Source: Pseudomonas sp. UMAB-08 (lineage in GTDB: Bacteria > Pseudomonadota > Gammaproteobacteria > Pseudomonadales > Pseudomonadaceae). From it: DNA of 64,000 nt. Below the pieces are notes generated by a model. It saw only the letters and a program-made list of their open reading frames with translations, ran no database searches and was not told the DNA's origin. The translations under genes were made by a program, and so were the position numbers. The stretch is from NCBI RefSeq assembly GCF_900095225.1, contig NZ_LT607420.1:120354-184353 (forward strand), in the 5' to 3' direction. Positions 48,581-57,702 of the stretch are shown piece after piece. The first letter of the stretch is position 1. The number at the start of each line of letters is the position of its first letter.

Positions 48581-50082
48581 CAGTCAATCACCCGTCCTTT
48601 CAGTGCGAAGAGCCCTTGCGGACGTTTCTGGATAAACAGAATGATCAGCGCCAGGATCAGGATCTTGCCAAGTACGGCGCCGATCTGAGGTTCGAGGATT
48701 TTGTTGGCGATGCCCAGCCCGAAGGCCGCCATCACGCTACCGGCCAATTGACCGACCCCGCCCAGCACCACGACCAGGAACGAGTCGATGATGTAGCTCT
48801 GGCCCAAGTCCGGGCCAACGTTGCCGATTTGACTCAAGGCCACGCCACCCAGGCCTGCGATGCCTGAGCCAAGACCGAAGGCCATCATGTCGATGCGTCC
48901 GGTGGGCACGCCGCAGCAGGCGGCCATGTTGCGGTTCTGAGTGACGGCGCGCACGTTCAGACCCAGACGGGTCTTGTTCAGCAGCAGCCAGGTCAGGACC
49001 ACCACGAACAGCGCGAAGGCGATGATCACGATCCGGTTGTAGGGCAGCACCAGGTTGGGCAGTACTTGAATACCGCCCGACAGCCACTCGGGGTTGGCGA
49101 CTTCAACGTTCTGCGCGCCGAACACCAGGCGCACCGTCTGGATCAGCATCAGGCTGATACCCCAGGTCGCGAGCAGGGTTTCCAGGGGGCGGCCATACAG
49201 ATGGCGAATCACCGTGCGTTCCAGCGCCATGCCGATAACCGCCGTGACGAAGAACGCCACCGGCAGCGCGACCACTGGATAGAACTCCAATGCCCCTGGC
49301 GCATAGCGCTGGAACATCAGCTGCACGACATAAGTGGAGTAGGCCCCGAGCATCAGCATCTCGCCGTGGGCCATGTTGATCACGCCCAGCAGGCCGAAGG
49401 TGATCGCCAGTCCCAGCGCGGCCAACAGCAGAATCGAGCCCAGCGACAGGCCGCTGAAAGCCTGACCGAGGATCTCGCCGATCAGCAGTTTGCGTTTGAC
49501 CTGCGCCAGGCTGGTTTCAGCCGCCGTGCGCACACCCGCATCGGTTTCGACAGCCGGGTCGAGCAGGGTTTCCAGGCGTGTGCGGGCCAATGGGTCGCCG
49601 GTTTCACCCAGTAAGCGGACGGCTGCCAGGCGTACGGCTGGGTCGGTATCTACCAGTTGCAGATTGGCCAGCGCCAGGCTCAAGGCGGTGTGTACGTCGG
49701 CGTTGGTTTCGCTCGCAAGCTGCCGATCAAGGAATTTCAGTTGCGCCGGTTTCGCGCTTTTTTGCAGGTGTTGCGCGGCGCCCAGACGCAGCTTGGCGTC
49801 GGCGGCGAGTAATTGGTGACTGGCGAGGGCGGTGTCGACCAGCCCGCGCAGTCGGTTATTCAGGCGAAGGACTTTGGTTTCACCGTCGACGGTAATCTGC
49901 CCCTGTTGCAGGCTGTTGATCAACTCGACACGTGCCGGATCGGGCTGTGCGGCCCACGCTTCAAGCAGTTTGGCTTGTTGCCCGGGATCGGCCGCAACGA
50001 AGTCGCCGGCATCACTGGCATGGGCTGCAAAGGGCAACAGCAGTATCAGGGCGAGAATGAAGCGGTAAAAAGCAGTAGGCAT
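48580..50082 (-). CDS. urtB: Urea ABC transporter permease UrtB with long periplasmic N-terminus
   Basis: A 500-residue LivH-type permease. A signal peptide (about 1-22, LLLPFAAHA) leads a helical HEAT-like region (about residues 25-205) before the eight-helix permease core, which carries GLLGVINMAHGEMLMLGAY and VLGGVGQLAGSVMAAFGLG. The HEAT-like head is known in proteobacterial UrtB and may interact with UrtA. REP sequence lies between urtA and this gene. Confidence 0.94.
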   Translation of the reverse strand: MPTAFYRFILALILLLPFAAHASDAGDFVAADPGQQAKLLEAWAAQPDPARVELINSLQQGQITVDGETKVLRLNNRLRGLVDTALASHQLLAADAKLRLGAAQHLQKSAKPAQLKFLDRQLASETNADVHTALSLALANLQLVDTDPAVRLAAVRLLGETGDPLARTRLETLLDPAVETDAGVRTAAETSLAQVKRKLLIGEILGQAFSGLSLGSILLLAALGLAITFGLLGVINMAHGEMLMLGAYSTYVVQLMFQRYAPGALEFYPVVALPVAFFVTAVIGMALERTVIRHLYGRPLETLLATWGISLMLIQTVRLVFGAQNVEVANPEWLSGGIQVLPNLVLPYNRIVIIAFALFVVVLTWLLLNKTRLGLNVRAVTQNRNMAACCGVPTGRIDMMAFGLGSGIAGLGGVALSQIGNVGPDLGQSYIIDSFLVVVLGGVGQLAGSVMAAFGLGIANKILEPQIGAVLGKILILALIILFIQKRPQGLFALKGRVID

Positions 50083-50110
50083 ATCGGTGTCTCACGTTCA
50101 TGCGCGGACT

Positions 50111-50203
50111 TTGTAGGAGCGAACGTGTTCGCGAAGGCCAGACAACGCGGTCGGTCAGGCACTCCGCGCCGCATGGCCTTCGCAGACAAGTCAGCTCCTA
50201 CAA
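50111..50203. repeat. REP inverted pair between urtA and urtB
   Basis: TTGTAGGAGCGAACGTGTTCGCGAAGGCC faces GGCCTTCGCAGACAAGTCAGCTCCTACAA (cores GTAGGAGCGAACGTGTTCGC and GCAGACAAGTCAGCTCCTAC). It is intercistronic and may allow urtA to be expressed above the permease genes. Confidence 0.85.
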
Positions 50204-50231
50204 GGCGAGCTGAATCAGGAATAAAACCTAC

Positions 50232-51497
50232 TTAGTTGCTCTTCACTGCATAGTCTGGCTTTTTGTCGTTGCCAGGGATGTACGGGCTCCACGGTTGCGC
50301 GCGGATCGGTTCCTTGGTCTGCCAGACCACGTTGAACTGACCGTCGTCCTGGATTTCGCCGATCATTACCGGTTTGTGCAGGTGATGGTTGGTCTTGTCC
50401 ATCGTCAGGGTGAAGCCCGACGGTGCGGCGAAGGTTTGACCGGCCATCGCTTCGCGGACCTTGTCGACGTCGGTCGATTTGGCTTTCTCGACCGCTTGCG
50501 CCCACATGTGGATGCCGACGTAAGTGGCTTCCATCGGGTCGTTGGTCACCGCTTTGTCAGCGCCCGGCAGGTTTTTCTTCTTGGCGTAGGCTTTCCAGTC
50601 AGCGACAAACTTGGTGTTGACCGGGTTCTGTACGGATTCGAAGTAGTTCCAGGCAGCGAGGTTGCCCACCAACGGCTTGGTGTCGATACCGCGCAGTTCT
50701 TCTTCGCCGACCGAGAACGCAACAACCGGCACGTCGGTGGCTTTCAGGCCCTGGTTGGCCAGCTCTTTATAGAACGGCACGTTGGAGTCGCCGTTGACCG
50801 TGGAGATCACAGCGGTCTTGCCACCGGCAGAGAATTTTTTGATGTTTGACACGATGGTCTGGTAATCGCTGTGACCGAACGGGGTGTAAACCTCTTCGAT
50901 GTCTTTGTCTGCAACGCCTTTGGACTTGAGGAATGACCGCAGAATTTTGTTGGTGGTGCGTGGGTAGACGTAGTCAGTGCCCAGCAGGAAGAAGCGCTTG
51001 GCGCTGCCGCCTTCTTCGCCCATCAGGTATTCGACTGCAGGAATGGCTTGCTGGTTAGGCGCCGCACCGGTGTAGAAGACGTTAGGCGACATTTCTTCGC
51101 CTTCGTATTGCACCGGGTAGAACAGCAGCCCGTTGAGTTCTTCGAACACCGGCAACACCGATTTACGCGAGACCGACGTCCAGCAGCCGAAGACCACCGC
51201 CACCTTGTCCTGGGTCAGCAACTGACGGCCCTTTTCAGCGAACAGCGGCCAGTTGGAGGCCGGGTCGACGACCACGGCTTCGAGCATTTTTCCGTTGACG
51301 CCGCCCTTGGCGTTGATTTCGTCGATGGTCATCAACGCCATGTCTTTGAGTGAGGTCTCAGAGATCGCCATGGTGCCGGACAGTGAATGCAGAATCCCGA
51401 CTTTGATCGTTTCGGCTGCCTGGATAGTCCAGGTCATGCCCATTGCGGCAATCGAGGCGGACAGGGTGAAAGCTTTGATCAGACTGCGACGCTTCAT
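50232..51497 (-). CDS. urtA: Urea ABC transporter substrate-binding protein UrtA
   Basis: A 421-residue periplasmic urea-binding protein. The signal sequence begins MKRRSLIKAFTLSASIAAMG, with twin arginines resembling a Tat signal; the mature protein starts near AETIKVGILHSLSGTMAI. GCWTSVSRKSVLPVFEELNGLLFYP (cited as GCWTSVSRKSVLPVFEE) is typical. The ATG at 51497 is preferred over an in-frame one 18 bases upstream, which would bury the signal. First gene of the urt-ure operon, with a sigma54 promoter about 60 bp upstream. Confidence 0.95.
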   Translation of the reverse strand: MKRRSLIKAFTLSASIAAMGMTWTIQAAETIKVGILHSLSGTMAISETSLKDMALMTIDEINAKGGVNGKMLEAVVVDPASNWPLFAEKGRQLLTQDKVAVVFGCWTSVSRKSVLPVFEELNGLLFYPVQYEGEEMSPNVFYTGAAPNQQAIPAVEYLMGEEGGSAKRFFLLGTDYVYPRTTNKILRSFLKSKGVADKDIEEVYTPFGHSDYQTIVSNIKKFSAGGKTAVISTVNGDSNVPFYKELANQGLKATDVPVVAFSVGEEELRGIDTKPLVGNLAAWNYFESVQNPVNTKFVADWKAYAKKKNLPGADKAVTNDPMEATYVGIHMWAQAVEKAKSTDVDKVREAMAGQTFAAPSGFTLTMDKTNHHLHKPVMIGEIQDDGQFNVVWQTKEPIRAQPWSPYIPGNDKKPDYAVKSN

Positions 51498-51559
51498 AGG
51501 GCCATCTCCATTCACTTGGAATTTTTAGTAGGGCGAATCAGAACACCTGAAAGCTTCTT

Positions 51560-51575
51560 AGCAAAGGCTATGCCC
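51560..51575 (-). promoter_or_regulatory. Sigma54 promoter of urtA
   Basis: The minus strand reads GGGCAT-AGCCT-TTGCT, with GG and GC ten bases apart as the consensus requires. The start site would be near 51548, about 50 nt before urtA. Upstream at 51629-51690 are several GCACC/GGTGC half-sites (TGCACCA at 51629, TTGGTGCG at 51658, CGGTGCG at 51681) that could bind NtrC, but no consensus-spaced palindrome was seen. Nitrogen control is inferred. Confidence 0.65.
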
Positions 51576-51756
51576 AGCTCGGGAAATGAAGCATATGCGG
51601 GGGGTATATCGGCTGAATATGTCAGGAGTGCACCACGATGATGCCGTGCAAAACCCTTGGTGCGCGGTTGCGGGTGCAAACGGTGCGTAATCTGGGGGTG
51701 TCAGATGGCTTGATGCCAGGGGTAAGCAACCTGCAACGAGCGTTGCCTGCTATAGC

Positions 51757-51824
51757 AAAATGGGTCCTGAAACCGGGCGGGGGAGGAACTCATCAAAATC
51801 CCTCCCGCCAGGTATCAGGACCCA
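51757..51824 (-). terminator. Strong intrinsic terminator after the PepSY gene
   Basis: On the minus strand, arms TGGGTCCTGA/TCAGGACCCA and an inner GGCGGGAGGGA/TCCCCCGCC type pairing make a long hairpin followed by TTTTG. It lies 11 bp after the PepSY stop, in the 51498-51834 gap that also holds the urtA promoter. Confidence 0.75.
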
Positions 51825-51834
51825 CACCTGCAAT

Positions 51835-53202
51835 CTAGGCTGTCGCGGCAGATTTGGCAAAGCGCGAAAGGACTAACCGATCGAATAGGCACATTCCCAC
51901 TAATGAAGCTCCCACCAGCGGAAACGCGACACCCACGGCGATCATGATGATGATCGCGGTTTTCCAGCGAGGCAGGTCATGGCGCAGCGGCGGGACACCC
52001 AGGCCACCTTGCGGGCGACGCTGCCACCAGATCACCAACCCGCTGACGGCGCTGAGCAGCACCATCAAGCAAATCAGGAAAATGATGAGCTGGTTGATCC
52101 AGCCAAAGAACTTCCCTTCATGCAGCATTACCCCCATTTCCGTGGCGCGGGAAACCGTGCTGTAGTCTTTCCAGCCCACATCGGCCAGCACCTTGCCGGT
52201 GTACTGATCAATGTGCAGGGTGGCATCGTTGCGCGGGTCGTCGGCGAACACTGAGACGGTGAACACGCCATCGGCGGTGGCGGGTTGTGTGATGCTGTAG
52301 CCCGGCTCTATGCGGTGCTCGGTAGCGATGTCGACGACCTGTTGCAGCGACACCGTGGGCGCAGCGGGTGCCGACATGCCGCCGTGAGCCATGTGTTCGG
52401 CGTGGTCACCGGACAGTGGCATTGGGGTGTTTTCCAGGGCCCAAGGGACGGTCTGGCGGGTCGCGGTATTGAGCTCGCCGGCCTGTTTGTCGGACGTGGG
52501 GATATCGTTCCACATCGCCGCCGGGAAGGTGTTCCAGACGTCGGCGAATTGCTTGCCCCAAAAGCCGGTCTAGGTCATGCCGCTGAGCAGCATCAACAGC
52601 AGCAACAGGGCGCCCCAAAAACCGGTCACCGCATGCACGTCTCGCCACAGCGCGCGCCCGCGACTCTTGAACCGGGGCCACAGCACGCCTGCCCCGGATT
52701 TGCCCCGTGGCCACCACAGGTACAGGCCCGACACCACCAGCAGAATGCCCCAGCCAGCGGCCAGTTCAATCAGCCGGTCACCGACTTTGCCGATCATTAA
52801 TTCGCCATGCAGGGCACGGGCGATGGCTTGCACGTTATTCCGGGCATCCTGCTCGCCAAGAATATTCCCGCTATACGGGTCGATAAACACGTTCAACTCG
52901 CGACCGTCCTGCTGCATCACGAATTGCGCGCTGCCTTGGGCGCTCAACGGCGGCAGGTACTTGCTGACATGCGCCTGCGGATAATCGACTTGCACCCACT
53001 GTTGCAGCACATCGGCGCTGAGCCGGTGCTGGCCTGGCGTCACGTACAGCAAATCGCTGTACATCAGGGTGTCCAGTTGAGGCTTGAACAGATAAATCAT
53101 CCCGGTCAGGGACAGCAGGATCATGAACGGTGCGACGAACAGGCCGGCATAGAAATGCCAGCGCCATGCAAGGTTGTAGAAGGAGACATTTGATTTATTC
53201 AT
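51835..53202 (-). pseudogene. PepSY-domain membrane protein interrupted by an in-frame amber codon
   Basis: Reading through one TAG at 52572-52570, this is a single 455-codon PepSY-associated transmembrane protein. The first half starts MNKSNVSFYNLAWRWHFYAG (ATG at 53202 after GGGAGCG) and ends ...LLMLLSGMT; the second continues TGFWGKQFADVWNTFPAAM in the same frame. A Trp is expected at that spot in this family (MTWTGFWG), so TAG probably arose from TGG by one base change. Each half alone carries two membrane segments. It lies downstream of oprC, in the place where such genes usually help metal or siderophore uptake. A sequencing error or readthrough is not excluded. Confidence 0.75.
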
Positions 53203-53248
53203 GTGTAGCGCTCCCGGCGACATCATTTACAACACGGTTCTGATGGAA

Positions 53249-53276
53249 CAGAGGAGCAGGCATGCCCGCTCCTCTG
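53249..53276. terminator. Hairpin between oprC and the PepSY gene
   Basis: Stem CAGAGGAGC/GCTCCTCTG with a 10-base loop that pairs further (GCATGC inside) lies in the 87 bp gap after oprC. There is no T run, so it may be a partial terminator or an mRNA 3' stabiliser. Confidence 0.5.
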
Positions 53277-53289
53277 GAGGCGCAGTGGT

Positions 53290-55425
53290 CTAGAAACTCA
53301 TGTCGACTTTGGTCCACAACGTGCGGCCCGGTTCGTTGATCGACTGCGGGTCGTCTGAAGGGAAGCCAAAACCGGCGTTGCCAGCCAGGTTCAGGTGCTC
53401 GGCATAGGCTTTGTCCAGGAGGTTATCGACGCCGGCACTGACCTTCAGGTGCTTGTTGATCCGGTAGGCGCCATTCAGCGAGAACACGCCAAACCCCGCG
53501 CTGTCACCGAGGTCTTTGCCGACCACGTTGCCCTTGTTCAGGTCGACTCGGGTCTGCGCGCTGACCACCCGCCACAAGGCCCCGGCGCTCCAGGCGTCGC
53601 GGCTGTAGCTGAGGCCCAGACGGGTCTCGAGTGGCGGCATTTGCGGCAGGGCGGTGCCGTCACTGCTGTTCTTGCCCCAGGCGTAGGCCAGGGTCGCATC
53701 GGTTTTCCAGTTGGACGTCAGCTGGTACGCCGCGCCCAGTTCGCCGCCCATGATCCGGGCGTCGATGTTCTCGGCCTGAGAGGTCGTGCCCATCATGCCG
53801 GTGGTGTAGTTGAACAGAATGTAATCGCGGACCTGGCCCACATAGCCCGACGCCCAGGCTTGCAAGTCGTCATGCTGGTATTGCACGCCGAAATCCAGTT
53901 GCGTGGTTTTTTCCGGTTTGATCGCGTCGAAGGCATTGAGTGATCCGGCCGGGCCTGAGGTGGGGGAAAACAGTTCCCAATAATCCGGAAAGCGCTGCAC
54001 ATGGCCCAGGCCGACGTAGAGCGTGGCAGGCGTTGCGGCAAGGTCGTGCTCATAACGCACAAAGCCACTGGGCAGGGTGTCGGCGCGGGTCTCGTTGGCC
54101 GTAGGGTTCGCCTTGGCCGTCATTCCCGAACCGCTGCTTTTCCGGTAATCCTTGGCCGAGGCACGGTCTAGGCGCGCCCCTGTGATCAGTCGATTATCCT
54201 GCGCGACGTACCACGTCAGTTCGCTGAATACCCCGTAGTTGTGGAAGTCTGCATCCTTGGTCCACGGCAGCTCCTTATAGGCGTCGATGCCCATGGCACT
54301 GCGCTGGCGGTGCTCGTTGGTCTGCGCATCGATGCCACTGATCAACTGCACGTCGGCCCAGCGCCACGTGGCCTTGATCCGTGCGCCCAGAGTGCGGCGA
54401 TCCACGTTCGATGCCATTGGCCCGGCCATCATTCCGGTGCCGGACGGCGTGCGCAGGCTGTAGTTGTCCATCACATGGTCGGCGTAGTTGTAGTAGACCT
54501 GAGCCTCAACCTTGTCCAGAACATCGCCGATGTTGGACTTCTCGAAACGCAGCCCCAGGCTCTCGCGCTTGAACTGCGACCCGTCCATGCCGCGCCCGGC
54601 ATAACGGGCTTCACCGTCACCTTTGCCAGCGGTCAATTCCACCAGCGTGTCGGCATCCGGGGTCCAACCCAGCGCCACATCGCCGTTCCACTTGTCCCAC
54701 CGCGACGGCACGGTATTGCCATTGCCGTCCTTGTAATCGTCGGAGTGGGACTGGTTGCCGATCACCCTCGCGTAACCCAATTCACCGCCGGCTGCGGCGT
54801 CTATCAGCTTGTCGAAACGGCCATTTGAACCGGCCAGTACGCTGGCGTTGACCCGGCTGCCCAGCTCGCCGAATTTCTCGGGTTCACGTTCGAACAGCAC
54901 CGTGCCCGCCGAAGCGCCTGGCCCCCAGAGCACAGTCTGCGGACCCTTGATCACGGTCAGGCGGTCAAAGGTTTCCGGGGAAATATACGACGTGGGTGCG
55001 TCCATTCGATTTGGGCAGGCGCCCAGCATCATGCCGCCGTTGGTGAGAATGTTCAGGCGTGAGCCGAACATCCCGCGCAACACCGGATCGCCATTGGTCC
55101 CGCCCGCGCGAATGGCGGAAAACCCGGGAATGGTTTTCAGGTAATCCGCCCCGTCGCTGGCCGGAACCGGCTGACGTGGGTCTTTGGGGTTGGTCACTAT
55201 CGTCAGCGGCGAGCTGGGGGCGATGGCCGTGATCACAGTCGGGCTGATCTCGGTGGCGTCTTGCTGAGGCACATCAAGGGTCGGCAGCGCAAACGCCAGA
55301 GGCGTGAACATGCAACCGCACAGTACGGCGACTGCGTGTTTCATGCGCAGCTGAGGTTCGTTCAGGGTAAAGCAGGGAGCCACTCGCATCGTGCGCAGGC
55401 GAGTCTTGGCAGTGGAGCTGGACAT
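53290..55425 (-). CDS. oprC: TonB-dependent copper receptor OprC/NosA-type
   Basis: An outer-membrane TonB-dependent receptor of about 711 residues. The plug domain has GACPNRM near residues 135-141, giving the C-x3-M copper motif (Cys137, Met141), and the barrel has H-V-M near residues 317-319 (DHVMDNYSL), matching the C-x3-M plus HxM copper site of P. aeruginosa OprC. The plug phrase RLTVIKGPQTVLWGPGASAG is typical. The C-terminal residue is Phe (KVDMSF). The signal region is long: MSSSTAKTRL then MKHAVAVLCGC; the ATG at 55425 is chosen for an upstream GGAACG. Confidence 0.93.
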   Translation of the reverse strand: MSSSTAKTRLRTMRVAPCFTLNEPQLRMKHAVAVLCGCMFTPLAFALPTLDVPQQDATEISPTVITAIAPSSPLTIVTNPKDPRQPVPASDGADYLKTIPGFSAIRAGGTNGDPVLRGMFGSRLNILTNGGMMLGACPNRMDAPTSYISPETFDRLTVIKGPQTVLWGPGASAGTVLFEREPEKFGELGSRVNASVLAGSNGRFDKLIDAAAGGELGYARVIGNQSHSDDYKDGNGNTVPSRWDKWNGDVALGWTPDADTLVELTAGKGDGEARYAGRGMDGSQFKRESLGLRFEKSNIGDVLDKVEAQVYYNYADHVMDNYSLRTPSGTGMMAGPMASNVDRRTLGARIKATWRWADVQLISGIDAQTNEHRQRSAMGIDAYKELPWTKDADFHNYGVFSELTWYVAQDNRLITGARLDRASAKDYRKSSGSGMTAKANPTANETRADTLPSGFVRYEHDLAATPATLYVGLGHVQRFPDYWELFSPTSGPAGSLNAFDAIKPEKTTQLDFGVQYQHDDLQAWASGYVGQVRDYILFNYTTGMMGTTSQAENIDARIMGGELGAAYQLTSNWKTDATLAYAWGKNSSDGTALPQMPPLETRLGLSYSRDAWSAGALWRVVSAQTRVDLNKGNVVGKDLGDSAGFGVFSLNGAYRINKHLKVSAGVDNLLDKAYAEHLNLAGNAGFGFPSDDPQSINEPGRTLWTKVDMSF

Positions 55426-55508
55426 AAGCGTTCCATCATCAAACAATCAGGATCGTCACACCCTGCAACCGCTTCAGGCGGTGCATGCAGGTGTGGACAA
55501 TAAGGGTG

Positions 55509-55913
55509 TCAGAGCAGGACTGAAGAGGGTGGCGCGCGGGTGCGGGCGTTGGGAAATGTGGTGTGCCGCGCATAACCCTGGCGGGCTGCTGCGGTAAAAA
55601 AGCCCGTCGGTTTTGGCGGGGTGGCGGCGATAAAGGCCAGCGCCTGCGGCAGTGCCGGGCAACTGAACAGCAGCGTGCAATAACCGCACTTGGCCCATAT
55701 GACGTGATCGGTTGCGGCCGAGGGTGTGGCCTGTTCTGCGCTGTGGCACTCGGGGGCGTCCGCCGTCATGTCCATGGACGCGGACATCGGCATCGACATA
55801 CCGGCGTGCTGATCCATCGGCATCGCTTGGGAAATCAGCGGGCCGATAAAGATCATCAACATAGCGAACAGGCTCAGCCATGCGCCTCGCGTCCCATTGG
55901 GACGAGGCTGCAC
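55509..55913 (-). CDS. DUF2946 protein (copper-cluster, membrane-anchored), first copy
   Basis: A DUF2946 protein with one N-terminal hydrophobic segment (GAWLSLFAMLMIFIGPLISQA), a Met/His-rich stretch (MPMDQHAGMSMPMSASMDM) and a CGYC pair. The Met-rich and Cys-x2-Cys residues fit copper handling in the periplasm. The start is uncertain; the GTG at 55913 (VQPRPNGTRGAW) matches the family better than a TTG at 55949. It lies between the PCuAC chaperone and oprC genes. Confidence 0.75.
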   Translation of the reverse strand: MQPRPNGTRGAWLSLFAMLMIFIGPLISQAMPMDQHAGMSMPMSASMDMTADAPECHSAEQATPSAATDHVIWAKCGYCTLLFSCPALPQALAFIAATPPKPTGFFTAAARQGYARHTTFPNARTRAPPSSVLL

Positions 55914-55963
55914 GGAGGACCTGAAGCCTGGTGAGCGCCTGTGGCTCAACGCAGGTCAGTCAG

Positions 55964-56449
55964 TTACTGCATGTGCATATGCATGGGTTCGGCATTCTCG
56001 TCCGGTGCTTGTTTTTGCACCGCAACCTCGACCGTTACGTCACCGGCTTTTTCGAAATGCAGCGTTAGCGGGAAACGCTGGCCGTCGACGAGCGTCGACT
56101 TGTCCTTAAGCTCCAGCAGCATGACGTGATAGCCCATCGGCGCAAATACGACCTCGCCACCTGGGGGAATGTCGACGTTCTGCACTTGCTGCATTTTCAT
56201 CAGGCCATTCTCATGCCGGTGCTCATGCAGCTCGGCTTTGCCGGCCACGGGCGTGCTGACACTGAGCAGGCGATCGGGGGTTTTACCGTTGTTGTGCACG
56301 ACGAAATACGCGGCCACGGTAGGCGCGTTGGGCGGCAACTCCATGGACCACGGATGAGCGATGTGCAATTCGCCGACGGCGTATTCGTGGGCATTGGCAA
56401 AGCAGGCAGGCAGCAACAGTGCGGCCACAACAAGGATTTTCTTGATCAT
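55964..56449 (-). CDS. Periplasmic copper chaperone PCu(A)C
   Basis: A 161-residue secreted copper chaperone with signal peptide MIKKILVVAALLLPACFANA. The family motif H(M)-x10-M-x21-H-x-M is present as HEHRHENGLMKM and GYHVML, with a Met/His-rich tail (EPMHMHMQ). It likely delivers copper to cytochrome oxidase or to the receptor system nearby. It is flanked by two DUF2946 genes. Confidence 0.92.
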   Translation of the reverse strand: MIKKILVVAALLLPACFANAHEYAVGELHIAHPWSMELPPNAPTVAAYFVVHNNGKTPDRLLSVSTPVAGKAELHEHRHENGLMKMQQVQNVDIPPGGEVVFAPMGYHVMLLELKDKSTLVDGQRFPLTLHFEKAGDVTVEVAVQKQAPDENAEPMHMHMQ

Positions 56450-56521
56450 GGTATTTCTCCAGCGGGATCGAGTCCGATGCGCCCAGCCTCAGAGGCTATG
56501 GCGCTTATTCAACGGCTTGGA

Positions 56522-56911
56522 TCAGACCTGTGGAGAAGCACGTGGATTGAGGCTCGGCCATTGCTGGCGTGGAGACAGCGGCGCGGGGGAATGAATCGAA
56601 AGGGTTTGCTGTGTTTCAATCCGAGAGGCGTACCACGTAGCAAAACTGGCTGGGATCGCCACCAGCGGCGCGGACCCACTGCAGCACCAGCAATGCTGCA
56701 TGGTCGAATGATCATCGTTGTGCGGCGCGCTGTGATCGGCCTTGCCCAACGAAATCGCCACCAGCTTAGTGCCGCTGGCCGTACAGAAACTGCCCCACAC
56801 CACTTGCTCGCTGGCCGTCTTTGGCGCCGCCCCGGAAAGCGGCATGGCAAGCATGTTGAACAGCACTGCAAAGCAGGCGATCCAGGCAAATGCCATCCGA
56901 CGTTGGGACAT
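56522..56911 (-). CDS. DUF2946 protein, second copy
   Basis: A 129-residue DUF2946 protein with an N-terminal membrane or signal segment (MAFAWIACFAVLFNMLAMPLSG) and Cys residues in FCTASG and HCWCCSG. Together with the first DUF2946 protein it flanks the PCuAC gene, as in pseudomonad copper clusters. Its biochemical role is unknown. Nothing gene-like is seen in the 119 bp upstream, where the cluster promoter must lie. Confidence 0.8.
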   Translation of the reverse strand: MSQRRMAFAWIACFAVLFNMLAMPLSGAAPKTASEQVVWGSFCTASGTKLVAISLGKADHSAPHNDDHSTMQHCWCCSGSAPLVAIPASFATWYASRIETQQTLSIHSPAPLSPRQQWPSLNPRASPQV

Positions 56912-57030
56912 GGGAGGTGCTTTCCGTTTCAGTAAGCGATCAATGGCGCTATTTAGCCTGAATGGCCGGGATAAGTAAAAAAACAGGCTGTGGTGTGATG
57001 CCGCAGAGTTTTGCGTGTGAGGCTCAGGTG

Positions 57031-57354
57031 TTACGCCACCGGCACTGCATGCACTTCAATGTTCACGCCAAGCTTTGAGCGCATAACGGTGAAAATTGCG
57101 GCCAAATTATCCATGCTGGGATTGCCACTTACCGAGAGCATGCGATGGAGGCTTTTGCTGGGTTTTGCCGTTTCTTTGGCGAGGCCTTCAAAGCCAACGG
57201 TGGCATTAACCAAATCGCGCAGAATGACTCGCGCAATCTCGGGTTCTCCATTGAGAAACAATGTGGCAGCTTCGTCCAGAAGTGCTTGGGCGAAGGCTGG
57301 GTCTCGCTGGGCCCGGTCGGCCACTGTTTGTTTGAAATTACGGGTGAGAGCCAT
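57031..57354 (-). CDS. Antitoxin of HI1420-type toxin-antitoxin pair (HTH protein)
   Basis: A 107-residue helix-turn-helix protein of the addiction-module antidote family (HI1420-like). FEGLAKETAKPSKSLHRMLSVSGNPSMDNLAAIF is the HTH and adjoining signature (cited as LAKETAKPSKSLHRML). Three bases separate it from the toxin gene upstream. It should neutralise the toxin and repress the operon through the palindrome at 57703. Confidence 0.88.
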   Translation of the reverse strand: MALTRNFKQTVADRAQRDPAFAQALLDEAATLFLNGEPEIARVILRDLVNATVGFEGLAKETAKPSKSLHRMLSVSGNPSMDNLAAIFTVMRSKLGVNIEVHAVPVA

Positions 57355-57357
57355 GAG

Positions 57358-57696
57358 TTACCTCGCTCGTTTTGATACGTTTTTCCGGGTTTTGTAGTCG
57401 GTCATCAATGTCTTTGCGTGTTTGATATCAGCTTTCTGACCGGACTTGGTGCCTCCTGCAAATAGAATGATCAAGCGCATACCCTCCTGTACCAGGTAGA
57501 TCCTGTAGCCAGGGCCCCAATCGATACGATATTCCCCCATTCCATCGAACCACTTGATGTTAGAGGTATTGCCCATCTCCATCCTGAGAATAGCTGTGGA
57601 GATTTTGGCGGCGGATTGGGCATCCAGCGTCGAAAACCAGCTCTTGAAAGGGCTCGTGTCGTCAGCGTTCAGATACTCTTCAACTGTGATCGTCAT
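57358..57696 (-). CDS. RelE/ParE-superfamily (phage Gp49-like, HI1419-type) toxin
   Basis: A 112-residue toxin of the Gp49/HI1419 branch of the RelE/ParE fold. MGEYRIDWGPGYRIYLVQEG and LFAGGTKSGQKADIKHAKTL (cited as LFAGGTKSGQKADIKHA) are typical, with the basic C-terminal residues that would cut mRNA. The ATG at 57696 is seven bases from the palindromic operator, and there is no strong ribosome site, so its translation may be weak or leaderless. The toxin-first order is normal for this family. Confidence 0.88.
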   Translation of the reverse strand: MTITVEEYLNADDTSPFKSWFSTLDAQSAAKISTAILRMEMGNTSNIKWFDGMGEYRIDWGPGYRIYLVQEGMRLIILFAGGTKSGQKADIKHAKTLMTDYKTRKNVSKRAR

Positions 57697-57702
57697 GCGG
57701 TG

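Noticed and set aside
51620..51700. NtrC enhancer upstream of the urtA promoter
   Set aside because: Several GCACC/GGTGC half-sites are present, but none form the consensus-spaced palindrome, so it is not listed as a site.
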